Below are positions 31,476-42,070 of a stretch of 64,000 nucleotides of DNA, in pieces (position 1 is the first letter of the stretch; each line of letters begins with the position of its first letter). The stretch is from UBA7985 sp038141425 (GTDB taxonomy: Bacteria > Pseudomonadota > Alphaproteobacteria > UBA7985). The stretch covers positions 372,001 to 436,000 of the forward strand of contig JAYQIC010000001.1 in NCBI GenBank assembly GCA_038141425.1. The letters run 5' to 3'. A program made the translations under genes and the position numbers. Below the pieces are notes generated by a model, which was not told where the DNA came from, made no database searches, and saw only the letters and a program-made list of their open reading frames with translations.

Positions 31476-32244
31476 TCAGGAGCCTTGACGGAGTCGTTCA
31501 ATGGCCAGTTTCAGGTCTTCCACAGGCACAGCCCCGGGAAACAGCTCGATTTCGCTCAGAGACCCGTCGACATTATAGCGACCCACGATGAAAGCCGGCG
31601 TCCCGCCGATCTCCATCGCCTGCATCGCGCCGTAGTTTTGGGAAAGCGTTCCCATTATCTCGTAGGTTTCCATCTTCTCGGAAATGGCGTCCTTTTCGAT
31701 ATCCTGCTCACCGGCGTATCCGATCACCGCGTCGCCCGTCGCACGCCCCGTTCCGCCCATGATGGCGAAGTGCAGTTCCTCGTAATCTGCCCCAAGCGCA
31801 TAGGCGGCGACAGAAGCCTGTGAGGCCTCCAGCGACTCTTCGCTCAGGATGGGGGCTTCGACCATGATCACACGCAAGTCCGGATCATCTTCGATCAGAC
31901 CGCGCAGGGACCCGGCCGCCCGGCGGCAGTAGCCGCAGTTGTAGTCAAAGAACTCGATCAAGTGCGATCTCGCCTTCTGGGTTGCCCAGCACCGGCGTGT
32001 TTGGATCCCGCAGCACCGACGCCAGTGCGGCGTTGGATCGACGCTCCTGCAGGATGGCTGCTGCCTCTTCAATGATCTCCGGATAGGCCAGGATCGCAGC
32101 GAGGGCTTCGGCCCGGATCCGCTGCAACTCGACGTCGGAAAAATCAGCCGATGCGCCGCTCGTCGCCGACTGTGCCTGCGCGCCAGTCGCGGTCAGCGTA
32201 AAGGCAAACAGGGTCATGAGGGCGAGGAAAAACGGGCGAACCAT
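31476..32244 (-). CDS. DsbA-family periplasmic thiol-disulfide protein (frame broken)
   Basis: ATG 32244 starts a signal peptide (FFLALMTLFAFTLTATGAQA), a helical N-terminal region (about residues 30-95) and, after a slip near 31960, the thioredoxin fold with active site FFDYNCGYCRRAAGSL. The cis-Pro loop is GGTPAFIVG. About 255 aa. The N-terminal helical domain plus CxYC site resembles the ScsC/Com1-like group, which isomerises or protects protein thiols. No DsbB-type partner nearby. Confidence 0.85.
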
Positions 32245-32389
32245 GGGCTGGGCTCCGGCGAGAGAACGAAGAGGGTTTATGTTCCATCTATGAGACAGGG
32301 CGTCCAGTAGCGTTTTTGTGACCGAGTGGATAAGCTGTCGCAGTTTCCGGCAGTCGCTGGCACTGTCCGACTTAGAAGGATCACCGACC

Positions 32390-33555
32390 ATGGGCCTCAA
32401 GATCGCTGACCGAAGCGCCGTGGACGCTTTTCGGGTCATGGACGTGATGCGCGCCGCCCAGAGTGCGGGCAGGCAGGCCGCGCCGTCTATCATCTTGAGG
32501 TGGGGCAGCCGGGCACGGCGGCCCCCCGCGCCGCCCGCGACGCGGTCAAACAGGCGCTCGACAATCACACGCTGGGCTACACCATGGCGCTGGGGACGGA
32601 CGAGCTTCGGGCCGGCATCTCGGCGCTTTACCAAAAATGGTATGGCGTGGATGTCCCCGCCGCCCGCATTACCGTGACGCAAGGCGCTTCAGGCGGCTTT
32701 GCCCTCGCCTTTCTCACCGCCTTTGACGCGGGGGACCGGGTTGCTCTTGCGACGCCGGGTTACCCCTGCTACCGCAACATTCTTTCGGCGCTCGACCTGG
32801 AAGCCGTCGAGATTCTGACCGGGCCGGATACCCACTATCAGCCGACCGTGGCGGCGCTGGAAGCGCTCGACGGGCCGATCGACGGCCTGATCCTCGCCTC
32901 GCCTTCGAACCCGACCGGCTCCATGCTATCGCCCGAGGATTTCGGCGCGATCAACGATTGGTGTCAGAGCAACGGCGTCCGGCTGATTTCAGACGAAATC
33001 TATCACGGCCTGACCTACGGCACGCCGGAGACCACGGCCGCCGCGATCAACGACGACGCCTTCGTCATCAACTCGTTCTCGAAGTACTTTTCGATGACCG
33101 GGTGGCGTGTGGGCTGGATGGTGCTCCCGGAGAACATGATCCGCAGCCTCGAACGCCTGCAAGGGAACATGACCATCTGCTCCCCTGCTGTCAGCCAGGT
33201 GGCCGCGCTGGGCGCGCTCAGCGCCACCGAAGAACTGGAGGCGCTCAAGGCCGGTTATCGGCGCAACCGAACGGTCCTGCGCGATGCCCTGACCGAGGGC
33301 GGGATTTCGGAGATTTCCGCGCCTGATGGCGCTTTCTATTTCTACGCCAAAGTTGATCAACTGACCGACGATGCGGTCGAGCTGTGCCGCCGTATACTCG
33401 ATGAAACCGGGATTGCCATCACGCCGGGCGCTGATTTTGACACCCAGCGGGGCCATCACTTCATGCGCCTTAGCTACTGCAACGACGAGGCATCGGTGCA
33501 GACCGCCGCCAGCCTGCTTGCGCCCTGGCTCCAGCAACAGCCACGCTTGCGCTGA
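32390..33555 (+). CDS. PLP-dependent aminotransferase, class I/II (frame broken)
   Basis: Fold-type I aminotransferase. ATG 32390: MGLKIADRSAVDAFRVMDVM; a slip near 32490 then joins HLEVGQPGTAAPRAARDAVK. Motifs: TQGASGGFALAFLTAF, ASPSNPTGSML with the PLP-pocket Asn, DEIYHGLTYG with Asp/Tyr, and the Schiff-base Lys in NSFSKYFSMTGWRVGWMV. About 388 aa. Substrate cannot be read from sequence; aspartate or aromatic aminotransferase-like. The gene is monocistronic, converging on the DUF455 gene with 24 bp between. Confidence 0.88.
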
Positions 33556-33579
33556 AGCTGGTCGCGCAGCCACGTTCGC

Positions 33580-34403
33580 CTAGGTCAGGCCCTCGTACCA
33601 GTCCGCCAGTGGTTCGTAGTAGGCTGGCTGCATGCCGGCTTCCGAGCGCGCGGGCTTGTTGAAGGGGCGTTTGACCTGCCCCGCAAAGAAGGTCCGCACC
33701 AGTTCGTGCCACGTGCTTTCACGATCAAGCCCGCGCTCGTCCGCAACGTGTTCGAACCAGCGCCGACCGACCGCAACGTGCCCAATTTCGTCCTCGTAGA
33801 TCACGTCCAGCGCGGCAACGGTCTCAAGATCCCCCAGCGCCGTGAACTTCTCGATCATCATCGGGGTGACATCCAGCCCCGCGCCTCCAGCACCATCGGC
33901 ACCACAGCCAGCCGGGCCAGCAGGTCGTCTTTGGTCGCGATGGCACTCTCCCACAGGCCGTTGTGGGCGGGCAGATCGCCGTAAGCGCCATCGAGGGCTA
34001 CCAGCCGGTCGTTGAGCAACAGGAAGTGCTTGGCCTCGTCGTCGGCGACCCCGATCCACTGCCGGTAGAAGTCGTCGGGCATGGGTTCAGCCCAGTAACG
34101 GGCGGCCACGTCCAGCGCCAGATTGACGGCGTTCAGCTCAATGTGCGCGATGGCGTGGAGCAGCGCCCGACGCCCTTCTGGTGCCGCCGTGATCTTCCGC
34201 TTGGGCACGTCCTTGGGCGGCACCAGCGCCGGTCGGTCCAGCCGCCCCGGCCGGTCGCTCAACCCCCGATCACGCCGGTCCGCGACCGCGGGCACCGGCG
34301 CGCCTTCGGCCCGCCAAGCGGCAACCCATGCGCGGGGTTTTCGACATTTTTCAATGGGTTCAGCGACGGCGAGGCTCGCCCCCGCCTGCTCAAACAAGTC
34401 CAT
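33580..34403 (-). CDS. DUF455 ferritin-like protein (frame broken)
   Basis: Four-helix-bundle protein with probable di-iron ligands: HAIAHIELNAVNLALDVAAR, ADDEAKHFLLLNDRLVAL, and EARGLDVTPMMIEKF followed by YEDEIGHVAVGRRWFEHVAD. The paired ExxH motifs are the hallmark of DUF455/COG2833. ATG 34403; a slip near 33880 separates LEARG from LDVTPMM. About 274 aa. Function unknown; members are often suspected of metal-dependent oxidation or tRNA modification. The first 60 residues are Arg/Pro-rich and poorly conserved. Confidence 0.8.
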
Positions 34404-34482
34404 CTGTGGTCTCCGGCATCGCACCGACCCCAATCCGCCCGGGTTCAGGGGTCAGGGGTCGGGGGACAGGCAGAAAAGAGAC

Positions 34483-34950
34483 CTAGCCCAGGTCTTGCGC
34501 AGCCGAAAGCACGGCTTCGACGTGGCCCGGTACTTTGACCTTGCGCCAGGCGCTAGCAATCCGGCCTTCACGATTGATCAGGAAGCTCGAACGCTCGATG
34601 CCCATGTAGGTTTTGCCGTACATGGATTTCTCTTTCCAGACGCCGTAGGCCTCGCAGGTTTCCTGTTCAAAGTCGGAGGCAAGCTGGTAGGTCAGCTCTT
34701 CCTTCTCCACGAATTTATCGAGGCGTTTGACCTCGTCTTTCGACAGTCCGATGACCACGGTATCGGCCGCGCTGAAATCGCTCTGGGTGTCGCGGAAGCC
34801 GCAAGCCTCTTTGGTGCAACCCGAGGTCATGGCCTTGGGGTAAAAGAACAGCACAACCTTCTTGCCGCGCAGGCCACTCAGCTTTACCGAAGCGCCGCCG
34901 TTGGTAGGAAGGTCAAAATCAGGCGCTATATCGCCGACATCCACAGTCAT
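34483..34950 (-). CDS. bcp: Peroxiredoxin, BCP type
   Basis: Thioredoxin-dependent thiol peroxidase reducing hydrogen and organic peroxides. Peroxidatic and resolving Cys are five residues apart in AMTSGCTKEACGFRD, the alpha2-type BCP pattern; VVLFFYPKAMTSGC and RSSFLINREGRI also fit. About 155 aa, intact. ATG 34950 (MTVDVGDIAPDF) is preferred over 34962. Divergent from the large AsmA-like gene. Confidence 0.93.
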   Translation of the reverse strand: MTVDVGDIAPDFDLPTNGGASVKLSGLRGKKVVLFFYPKAMTSGCTKEACGFRDTQSDFSAADTVVIGLSKDEVKRLDKFVEKEELTYQLASDFEQETCEAYGVWKEKSMYGKTYMGIERSSFLINREGRIASAWRKVKVPGHVEAVLSAAQDLG

Positions 34951-35132
34951 GAAGTCCCTCATTTTTTCGAAAAAATTGCCGTGTACCCCCCTGAAATTGG
35001 AGCGGGATGGAACGCGGTCAACGCTGCTTGAACAGCCTTTGCCCCGCTATGGCCTTAAGCAGCGTGGCAAAATCACCAAAGATACCGAATCGGGGCTACT
35101 ATTTCTGCGGAAATTCAGGTACTTAAAGGGCA

Positions 35133-38100
35133 ATGATTTGGCTTGTAAGACTGATGACCTTTGTCCTGTTCCTGACGATTTCAGGCGCAGTGGGTCTTGC
35201 ATTCCTGTTTGAACGCGCCTCGCGCGGGCCTCTTGATGCCCAGTTCCTGACCCCTTGGATCGAACGTAACGCCTCAGCGCAGCTTGCTGGCGGCACCGTG
35301 AGTGTCGGCACCACGCGGATCGCGCTGCAACCGGGGCAGCAGGGGCCTTCCTCCTGCTCAGCAATGTACAGGCGACCGGCGGCGCGGTCAGCGAGCCGCT
35401 CAACATGGCCGAAGTTGCCCTGCAGCTCTCTCTGCCGGACGCACTGCTCGGTCGGCTGCGGATCACCCGGCTGGATATCGACGGCTTCCGCCTCGCGGTC
35501 CGCCGGGAAACCAGCGGTCGTCTGGGCTACTCCATCACGCCAGCGGCGACCCGGCCGGGCTTTAGCGGGGCCAACGCAGTGCCCGGTTGGGGCGACGTGG
35601 CCGAGGCATCTTCGGCGCTGCCCACCGGTGGTGGCGAGATGGCGAGCGGACAGCTTGCGCTCAACCGACTGCGGGACAGTCTGACAGACGGAGACGGATG
35701 GCTCAGCCTGTTTCAGGAAGTCCGGATTGGCGGAGCCGAACTGATCTTCGACGATGCTGTGACCGACCAGCGCGTGGTGGTGCACGATGCCACCCTCGCC
35801 TTTGCGACCGACCGCAGAGCCGTGGAAATCGAGGTTGCGGGCCTGTTTGAAGCCGGCAGCAGCTTCTCCGACGGCACGCTGACCCTGACCACGCCGCTGG
35901 AGCCCGACGCTGATGTCGCGCTGGCTCTGGCCCTGACAGACTTTGCCCTCGCCGATGCTGCCGCCTATCTTCCCGCGGCCCTGCACGCCGACGAACGAAC
36001 GCAGGGCGTCGACCTGCGGCTGGAGGCAAGCCTGCAGAGCAACGGCCGTCTGGCGCGGTTTGAGGCGCAGCAATTCCCTCAGGGCGCACTGGGCGAGGCC
36101 CGTACCACCTTCCAGCCAGAGCCTGAATTGACCGTCAGTGGCCGCCGCCGCATCGGCGGGGCTGGCGGCTGGACGCTCGATGTCCGCGCGCCCGTCATCG
36201 ACTTCGGCAGCGAGCCGATTTTCCGTGAGTACCTGAGTGAAACCTTCAGCTACCAGGGCGATGTTGGCGGCAACATCGAGCTGGAGGTAGCCGAAGACGG
36301 CCGCCTGCTGCGCCTTGACTTTGCAACGCAGATCGCGCCCGGCGCGCTGACCATTCCCGATCTCTACACCCAGCCCGTGGCGCTGGACGCCGGCCGTTTC
36401 GAGGGCAGCCTGAACCCCGACGGCCTCACATTCTTCCGGTTCGAGCTGGCCCCGGTCATCAACGGCCGCGCCCTGCCCTTGCGCAGCTTCGACTTCGATC
36501 TGCAGCGCGGACCAGAAGGCCAGCAGGCCATCCGGCTGGGCTTTGAGAACGACTGGTCACTGCGCCCCGCCGATGTCCTCGCGCTGTGGCCTGACGTCGC
36601 TGACGACGCGGGCAGACAGTGGTTTGCCGCGAATATCGCCGATGGCCTGACCCGGCAGCAGGCGTTGAGCCTGTCCCTGACCACACAGGACCGCCGGGTG
36701 AGCGTGGATGACCTACGCGCGGCCATAGCCTTCACCGGTGGCCGCGTGACCGTGACCGACGGGCTGGGACAGGCCGTAAACGTCGCGGGCCGAGTGGAGA
36801 TCGATAACGGGCTCTACCAGATGGAGCTGGCCAGCGGCCGGCTCGGCGCGATCGACGGCACCGACACCCGCGTTGAACTGGACCTGCGTGAGCCGGGTCG
36901 CGGCACGATCGCATTTCAGGGCGACTTCACCGGGGCCGTCCGCGAGAGCCTGAGCTATCTCAGTGGTGCTGGCGTCGGGCTTGAAACCCTGCGCGAAGCC
37001 CTGCCGCTGAACCGGATTTCCGGGACCTACAGCGCTGCGGGTGAACTGCGGGCCTCTCTGGCCCAGCCCGCCGCCTTCACCCCCGATTTTGATTTCAGGG
37101 TCGAAGTCGAGAACGCCGCCGTTTCCGACTTTCTGGGCGGCATGGATCTTTCCGCAGACTTCCTGCCGGTGCGGGTCGGACCGAACCGGATCGCCACCGT
37201 CGGCCCGGTGCGCCTTGGCAACATCGCCGCCGAGGCAACCTCTGACCTCCTGCTCGAAAACGGGGGGGTGCAAGCGCTCAAGGTTAACGCCACCTTTGCC
37301 GGAAACATCAATGATGCAGCGAGCCTGCTCGGCCCCATTCCCGATTACATTCAGGGCGCCGCGACCGGTGAGCTGACCTACACCCAGACCCGGACCGGGC
37401 AGCGGGTTCTGGAGGTCTCCAGCACGCTCAACCGCGCCGACATCAACCTCGCCCCGCTACCCTACTTCAAGCCCGCCGGGCAGCCCACCACGGCTGAGGC
37501 GGTGGTGCTGCTCAACGAACGCGGGCTGGAGAGTATCAAGCGCTTCAGTCTCGACGGCCCGGCGCTCAATCTCACCGGCGAGATCACCATGAAGAACGGC
37601 GGGCAGGAATTCGCCAGCGCCGAGCTGCAGAACCTGATCGTCGGCGACAGTGGCATTGGCCGCATGTCGGTGGTCAACCAGCCCGAATTCATGACCGTCA
37701 CGCTCGAAGACGGTCAGTTGGACGGACGTCCGCTGATCGAAGCCATCCTGCGGGGTCAGGGCAAGCGCAACGCCAACATCATCACCGGTGAGACCGAAGC
37801 CCGTGCGGACGGACTCAACAACAAGCCGTGGATCATCTACCGTTTCCGGCATCCGCCGCTTCGTTGTCCCGGGCGGCAAGGCCTTCAATGACATCACCCT
37901 GCAGGCGACCATCGATAAGGGCGCCGTGCTGCAATTCGACCTCGCCGCAGCGGCGCCGCCGCACCTGCCCGGCCGCGCGCCGGGGCTGGGCAATCTGCGG
38001 GCCTCAATGACGCCCCGGGCCAGCGGCTTCTACCGCCTCGCCTTCCAATCCGACGATGCCGGCTCGCTGTTCTCCACCCTCGGGCTGACCAGCGATATCC

Positions 38101-38624
38101 GCGGTGGCCGGATCGCCGTGGTCGCCGAAAGCGCCCTGCCCCTGCCCAAGGGCGGCTGGCTGGGCCGGATGGAGCTGAGCGACTTCTCGATCCTGCAGGC
38201 ACCGGTCATGGTGCAGCTTCTGTCCGTGGCGTCGCTCACCGGGATTCTGGAGCTGGCGTCGGGCAGCGGCCTACAGTTCGTCAGCCTCGACAGCAACTTT
38301 ACCTACGGCAACAGCGCGCTCTACCTCGATGACCTGCGGATGGTCGGGCCATCGGTGGGTCTGACGGCGGAGGGTTCGGTCGACTTTGGCGGGCGGCGCT
38401 TCGGCGTAGAGGGCAACGTCACGCCCTTTAACCTGTTCAGCGAGTTCGCCGGATCGCTGCCGATCATCGGCGGCGTGCTCACCGGCACGGATGGCGGCGG
38501 CGTGTTCTCTGCGGGCTACCGGATCGATGGCACATTTGATGCGCCAGAGGTTACGGTCAACCCGTTCCAGGTGCTGACCCCCGGCGTCTACCGCCAGTGG
38601 TTCCAGGATATCTTCAACAACTGA
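35133..38624 (+). CDS. Large AsmA/YhdP-like protein (DUF3971 type; frame broken twice)
   Basis: About 1160 aa with an N-terminal membrane anchor (LVRLMTFVLFLTISGAVGLAFL) and a very long beta-rich periplasmic region, as in the YhdP/TamB/AsmA proteins thought to move phospholipid between the membranes. Slips near 35345 (ALQPGQQG, then LLSNVQATGGAVSEPL) and 37850 are single-base. The C-terminal AsmA-like part includes NFTYGNSALYLDDLRMVGPS and GTFDAPEVTVNPFQVLTPGV. ATG 35133 has AAAGGG upstream. Family call from architecture and segments; the exact subfamily is not certain. Confidence 0.8.
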
Positions 38625-38660
38625 GCCCGAGGGCGCTGACGGCCCCGGCTGTCGGCAATG

Positions 38661-38695
38661 AAAAAGGCGCTGAGCCAGCCGGCCCGCGCCTTTAT
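38661..38695. terminator. Bidirectional terminator between the AsmA-like gene and rpsQ
   Basis: AAAGGCGC (38663-38670) pairs with GCGCCTTT (38686-38693) around a 15-nt loop, flanked by AAAAA and TTTATTCG. It can end the plus-strand AsmA-like gene and the minus-strand S10 operon. Confidence 0.75.
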
Positions 38696-38761
38696 TCGTT
38701 TGCCTGAGCAGCCTTGTGGCAGCTGCGTCGCCGGTCGGTCGACCGCTGTCGGCTTCGAAAA

Positions 38762-38994
38762 CTAGTCTTCGTAGACGACTTCGAAGCGCTTGGACTTGGA
38801 GACCGGTGGGCATTCCCGGATGGAGACGGTCTGGCCGACTTCACACCGGTTCTGCGGGTCGTGGGCCGCGTACTTCTTCGACTTCTTCAGGAACTTCTTG
38901 TAGATCGGGTGCATGACCCGGCGCTCGACCAGCACGGTTGCGGTCTGATCGGCTTTGTTGGAGACCACGGTCCCCGCATGACACGGATAGGCAT
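38762..38994 (-). CDS. rpsQ: 30S ribosomal protein S17 (frame broken near its start)
   Basis: Primary 16S rRNA-binding protein. VVSNKADQTATVLVERRVMH and YKKFLKKSKKYAAHDPQN, then SIRECPPVSKSKRFEVVYED, are classical S17. The start is ATG 38994: MPIRVMR joins GTVVSN if one G is added to the GGGG near 38978. Without it the protein would lack its N-terminal strand. About 78 aa. Its ATG directly follows the rpmC stop (TAAATG). Last gene of the cluster here; rplN does not follow. Confidence 0.92.
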
Positions 38995-39198
38995 TTATGC
39001 GGCCTCCCCAGAGAGCTTCTTTTCGTTGATGATGGTCTTCGCCCGGGCGATGTTCTTCTTCAGCTCGCGCATCCGCGAGGTGCCGTTAAGCACCAGGTTG
39101 GCTTGCTGAAAGCGAAGGTTCATCAGTTCCTGACGACCATCGAGAATGTACTGTCGCAGACCCTCAACGGACATGCTGCGCATATCGGTGGCTTTCAT
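38995..39198 (-). CDS. rpmC: 50S ribosomal protein L29
   Basis: Two-helix ribosomal protein near the exit tunnel. Contains SVEGLRQYILDGRQELMNLR, then FQQANLVLNGTSRMRELKKN and IARAKTIINEKK. 67 aa, complete, intact frame. It sits between rplP and rpsQ as in the standard S10 operon. Confidence 0.95.
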   Translation of the reverse strand: MKATDMRSMSVEGLRQYILDGRQELMNLRFQQANLVLNGTSRMRELKKNIARAKTIINEKKLSGEAA

Positions 39199-39227
39199 CG
39201 CTTTGCGTCCTTTCTATCCGTTCGGGT

Positions 39228-39646
39228 TTACATCAGGCCGGGGATACGCTCGACGAACTTCGTCTTGATCGGCAGCTTGGCCGATGCAAGGGCGAAGGCT
39301 TCTTCGGCAACATCCCGTGGCACACCGTCGATTTCGAAGAGAATCCGGCCCGGCGCAACGCGCATCGCCCAGTAGTCTGGCGAGCCCTTACCCTTACCCT
39401 GACGCACTTCAGCAGGCTTGGAGGATACCGGCAGGTCCGGGAACACGCGGATCCAGAGCTTGCCAGCACGACGCATGCGGCGGTTGATGGTCCGGCGGGC
39501 GGCTTCGATCTGGCGCGCCGTCACACGCTCAGCGGTCTGTGCCTTCAGGCCGAATTTGCCGAAGGAGACGGTGTAGCCCCCTTGGCCTTGCCGCGCAGGC
39601 GGCCCTTATGGGCTTTGCGGAATTTGGTGCGTTTTGGCTGTAGCAT
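39228..39646 (-). CDS. rplP: 50S ribosomal protein L16 (frame broken)
   Basis: Essential large-subunit protein near the A-site tRNA. ATG 39646: MLQPKRTKFRKAHKGRLRGK; the frame slips in the run of five G (minus strand, near 39580), where one more G gives GGYTVSFGKFGLKAQTAERV and continues to IEAARRTINRRMRRAGKLWI and the normal C-terminus. About 139 aa. Because L16 is essential, this break is almost certainly a sequence error, and it calibrates the others. Confidence 0.94.
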
Positions 39647-39663
39647 GGTCTCTGCTTAACCTC

Positions 39664-40383
39664 TTAGTTGCGGGCGGGCGCGTTACCGGCGCCGGCTGCT
39701 GTGCTCTGTGCCTGAGCCCCACCGGTGGCGCGGCGTTCGCTGGCCATCGGATCGTGCTCGAGGATGTCGCCCTTGTAGATCCAGACCTTCACGCCAATGA
39801 TGCCGTAGGTGGTCAGGGCTTCTGCGGTGGCGTAGTCGATGTCCGCACGCAGGGTGTGCAGCGGCACACGGCCTTCGCGGTACCATTCGGTCCGTGCGAT
39901 CTCTGCGCCGCCCAGACGGCCCGCGCAGTTGATCCGGATGCCGAGGGCGCCCAGACGCATGGTGTTCTGCACCGCACGCTTCATGGCGCGACGGAAAGAA
40001 CCCCGGCGCTCGAGCTGCTGTGCGACGTTGTCGGCGACCAGCTGAGCGTCCATCTCGGGCTTGCGGATTTCGTGGATGTTGAGGGCGACTTCACCGCCGG
40101 TGAGCTTGGCCAGCTCGCCGCGCAGCTTTTCGATGTCCGCGCCCTTCTTGCCGATGATCACACCGGGACGGGCAGAGTGGATGGTGACGCGCGCACGCTT
40201 GGCGGGACGCTCGATCACGATCTTGGAAATGCCGGCCTGGCTGAGGCGCTTCTCGAGGAATTCACGGATCGCGAAGTCTTCGTGCAGCAGCTTTACGTAC
40301 TCGGCGCCGTCGGCGTACCAACGGCTGTCCCAGGTGCGGTTGACGCCAACGCGCAGACCAATCGGATTAACCTTCTGACCCAT
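39664..40383 (-). CDS. rpsC: 30S ribosomal protein S3, with extended C-terminal tail
   Basis: KH-domain protein at the mRNA entry channel. MGQKVNPIGLRVGVNRTWDS is the canonical start; the KH GXXG is in PGVIIGKKGADIEKLRGEL; the C-terminal domain includes GRVPLHTLRADIDYATAEAL. After KGDILEHDPMA comes a 25-residue Ala/Gly/Gln-rich tail, a modest extension. 239 aa, frame intact. It starts 4 bp after the rplV stop. Confidence 0.96.
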   Translation of the reverse strand: MGQKVNPIGLRVGVNRTWDSRWYADGAEYVKLLHEDFAIREFLEKRLSQAGISKIVIERPAKRARVTIHSARPGVIIGKKGADIEKLRGELAKLTGGEVALNIHEIRKPEMDAQLVADNVAQQLERRGSFRRAMKRAVQNTMRLGALGIRINCAGRLGGAEIARTEWYREGRVPLHTLRADIDYATAEALTTYGIIGVKVWIYKGDILEHDPMASERRATGGAQAQSTAAGAGNAPARN

Positions 40384-40387
40384 GGGA

Positions 40388-40927
40388 TTACTCCTTGCCT
40401 TCTGCGGCGGTATCGGCCGCTGCGTCGTTGTCTGCTTCGGGCGCATCGGCGGCGGCGTCGATGGCCGCTGCGTCGATCTCCGCCTGCTCTTCAGGCGAAA
40501 CCACGGCCATGTCACCGGCGAGGCGGGCGGCTTCCATCGGCGAGATATCGCCGCTGTAGTCCTTCTGCTTCAGCACGATGGTCAGACGCGAGAAATGCTT
40601 GAAAATCTTGCCCATCCGGCCGCGTGCACGAGGACGGTAACGCTTCAGCGTCATCGCCTTGCCCACGTAGGCTTCCTTGACGACCAGCTGGTCGACGTCG
40701 AGCTGATGGTTGTTTTCAGCGTTGGCGATGGCCGAGAGCAGCACCTTGCGTACATCGTTGGCGATGCGACGCTTGGAGAACTGCAGCGCGGAGTCCGCGC
40801 GGCCCACCGGCATGCCGCGGATCATCTTGGCCACCAGGTTGAGCTTCTGCGGGCTGGTCTTCAGCAGCTTGGCCGAAGCAACCGCTTCATCGCGCTCGTA
40901 GCGGCGGGGGTTCGGAGACTTTCCCAT
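40388..40927 (-). CDS. rplV: 50S ribosomal protein L22 with a long acidic C-terminal extension
   Basis: Tunnel-wall protein. The core (residues about 8-125) contains LLKTSPQKLNLVAKMIRGMP, KAMTLKRYRPRARGRMGKIF and SRLTIVLKQKD. About 52 further residues follow, ending in an Ala/Asp/Glu-rich tail, giving 179 aa against the usual 110-130. The frame is intact, and codon use in the tail looks like the core, so it appears real. The acidic tail would sit on the solvent side of the ribosome. Confidence 0.95.
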   Translation of the reverse strand: MGKSPNPRRYERDEAVASAKLLKTSPQKLNLVAKMIRGMPVGRADSALQFSKRRIANDVRKVLLSAIANAENNHQLDVDQLVVKEAYVGKAMTLKRYRPRARGRMGKIFKHFSRLTIVLKQKDYSGDISPMEAARLAGDMAVVSPEEQAEIDAAAIDAAADAPEADNDAAADTAAEGKE

Positions 40928-40932
40928 AACAA

Positions 40933-41211
40933 TTATTTCCGCTTCGCTTTCTTATCGATGCCGTGGCCGTAGTAGGTCCGCGTTGGTGCGAACTCACCCA
41001 GCTTGTGGCCAACCATTTCTTCCGTCACGGCAACGGGTACATGCTTGCGACCATCGTAAACGCCGAACGTCAGACCGACGAACTGTGGAACGATGGTTGA
41101 ACGGCGCGACCAGGTCTTGATCACATCGTTACGGCCGGATGCACGAACGGCATCAGCCTTCTTCAGCAAGTAACCGTCGATGAACGGGCCCTTCCAGACA
41201 GAGCGTGACAT
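40933..41211 (-). CDS. rpsS: 30S ribosomal protein S19
   Basis: Small-subunit head protein, complete with S13. SVWKGPFIDGYLLKKADAVR, TIVPQFVGLTFGVYDGRKHV and GHKLGEFAPTRTYYGHG are canonical. 92 aa, intact. It sits between rplB and rplV, 13 bp after rplB. Confidence 0.97.
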   Translation of the reverse strand: MSRSVWKGPFIDGYLLKKADAVRASGRNDVIKTWSRRSTIVPQFVGLTFGVYDGRKHVPVAVTEEMVGHKLGEFAPTRTYYGHGIDKKAKRK

Positions 41212-41224
41212 TCTATAGCGCCCC

Positions 41225-42055
41225 TTACTTCTTGTTGTGACGCGAACGCATGATGAGGCGATCGGTCTTCTTGTTAGTCCGTGTACGCTTACCCTTGGTC
41301 GGCTTGCCCCAAGGCGTCACAGGATGACGGCCACCCGAGGTCCGACCCTCACCACCACCGTGTGGGTGGTCGACCGGGTTCATGACCACACCGCGAACGT
41401 GCGGGCGACGGCCTTTCCAGCGCATACGGCCGGCCTTACCCATGTTCTGGTTGGAGTGGTCAGGGTTCGAAACGGCGCCGATGGTCGCCATGCACTCCTG
41501 ACGGACGAGGCGAACCTCGCCAGAGTTCAGGCGCACCTGCGCGTAGCCGGAATCGCGGCCTACGATCTGCACGTAGGAGCCCGCCGAGCGCGCGATCTGG
41601 CCGCCACGGCCAGGCTGCAGCTCGACGTTGTGGACGATGGTACCGACCGGAATGCTGCCCAGTGGCAGGGCGTTGCCCGGCTTGATATCCGCGTCCTTGC
41701 CGGACTCGATCTTGTCACCAACGGCCAGACGCTGCGGCGCGAGGATGTAGGACAGCTCGCCGCTGCCCTCGTACTTGATCAGGGCGATGAACGCCGTGCG
41801 GTTCGGGTCGTACTCGAGCCGCTCGACCACTGCGACGCCGGTCTGGCGACGCTTGAAATCGACCAGACGGTAACGACGCTTGTGACCACCGCCACGGTGC
41901 CAGGACGTGATCCGCCCGGTGTTGTTGCGGCCACCGGACTTGGTCAGACCCTCGGTGAGGTTCTTGACCGGCTTGCCCTTGTGCAGCTCGGACCGGTCCA
42001 CACGCACCAGCTGACGCTGGGAGGGGGTCCGTGGGTTATAGCTCTTCAGTGCCAT
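41225..42055 (-). CDS. rplB: 50S ribosomal protein L2
   Basis: Required for peptidyl-transferase centre assembly. SGGRNNTGRITSWHRGGGHK, the GSIPVGTIVHNVELQPGRGG block, and NPVDHPHGGGEGRTSGGRHP with the conserved His near the catalytic site. 276 aa, the standard length. Frame intact. Confidence 0.97.
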   Translation of the reverse strand: MALKSYNPRTPSQRQLVRVDRSELHKGKPVKNLTEGLTKSGGRNNTGRITSWHRGGGHKRRYRLVDFKRRQTGVAVVERLEYDPNRTAFIALIKYEGSGELSYILAPQRLAVGDKIESGKDADIKPGNALPLGSIPVGTIVHNVELQPGRGGQIARSAGSYVQIVGRDSGYAQVRLNSGEVRLVRQECMATIGAVSNPDHSNQNMGKAGRMRWKGRRPHVRGVVMNPVDHPHGGGEGRTSGGRHPVTPWGKPTKGKRTRTNKKTDRLIMRSRHNKK

Positions 42056-42070
42056 CGGTTCTGTCTTTCC

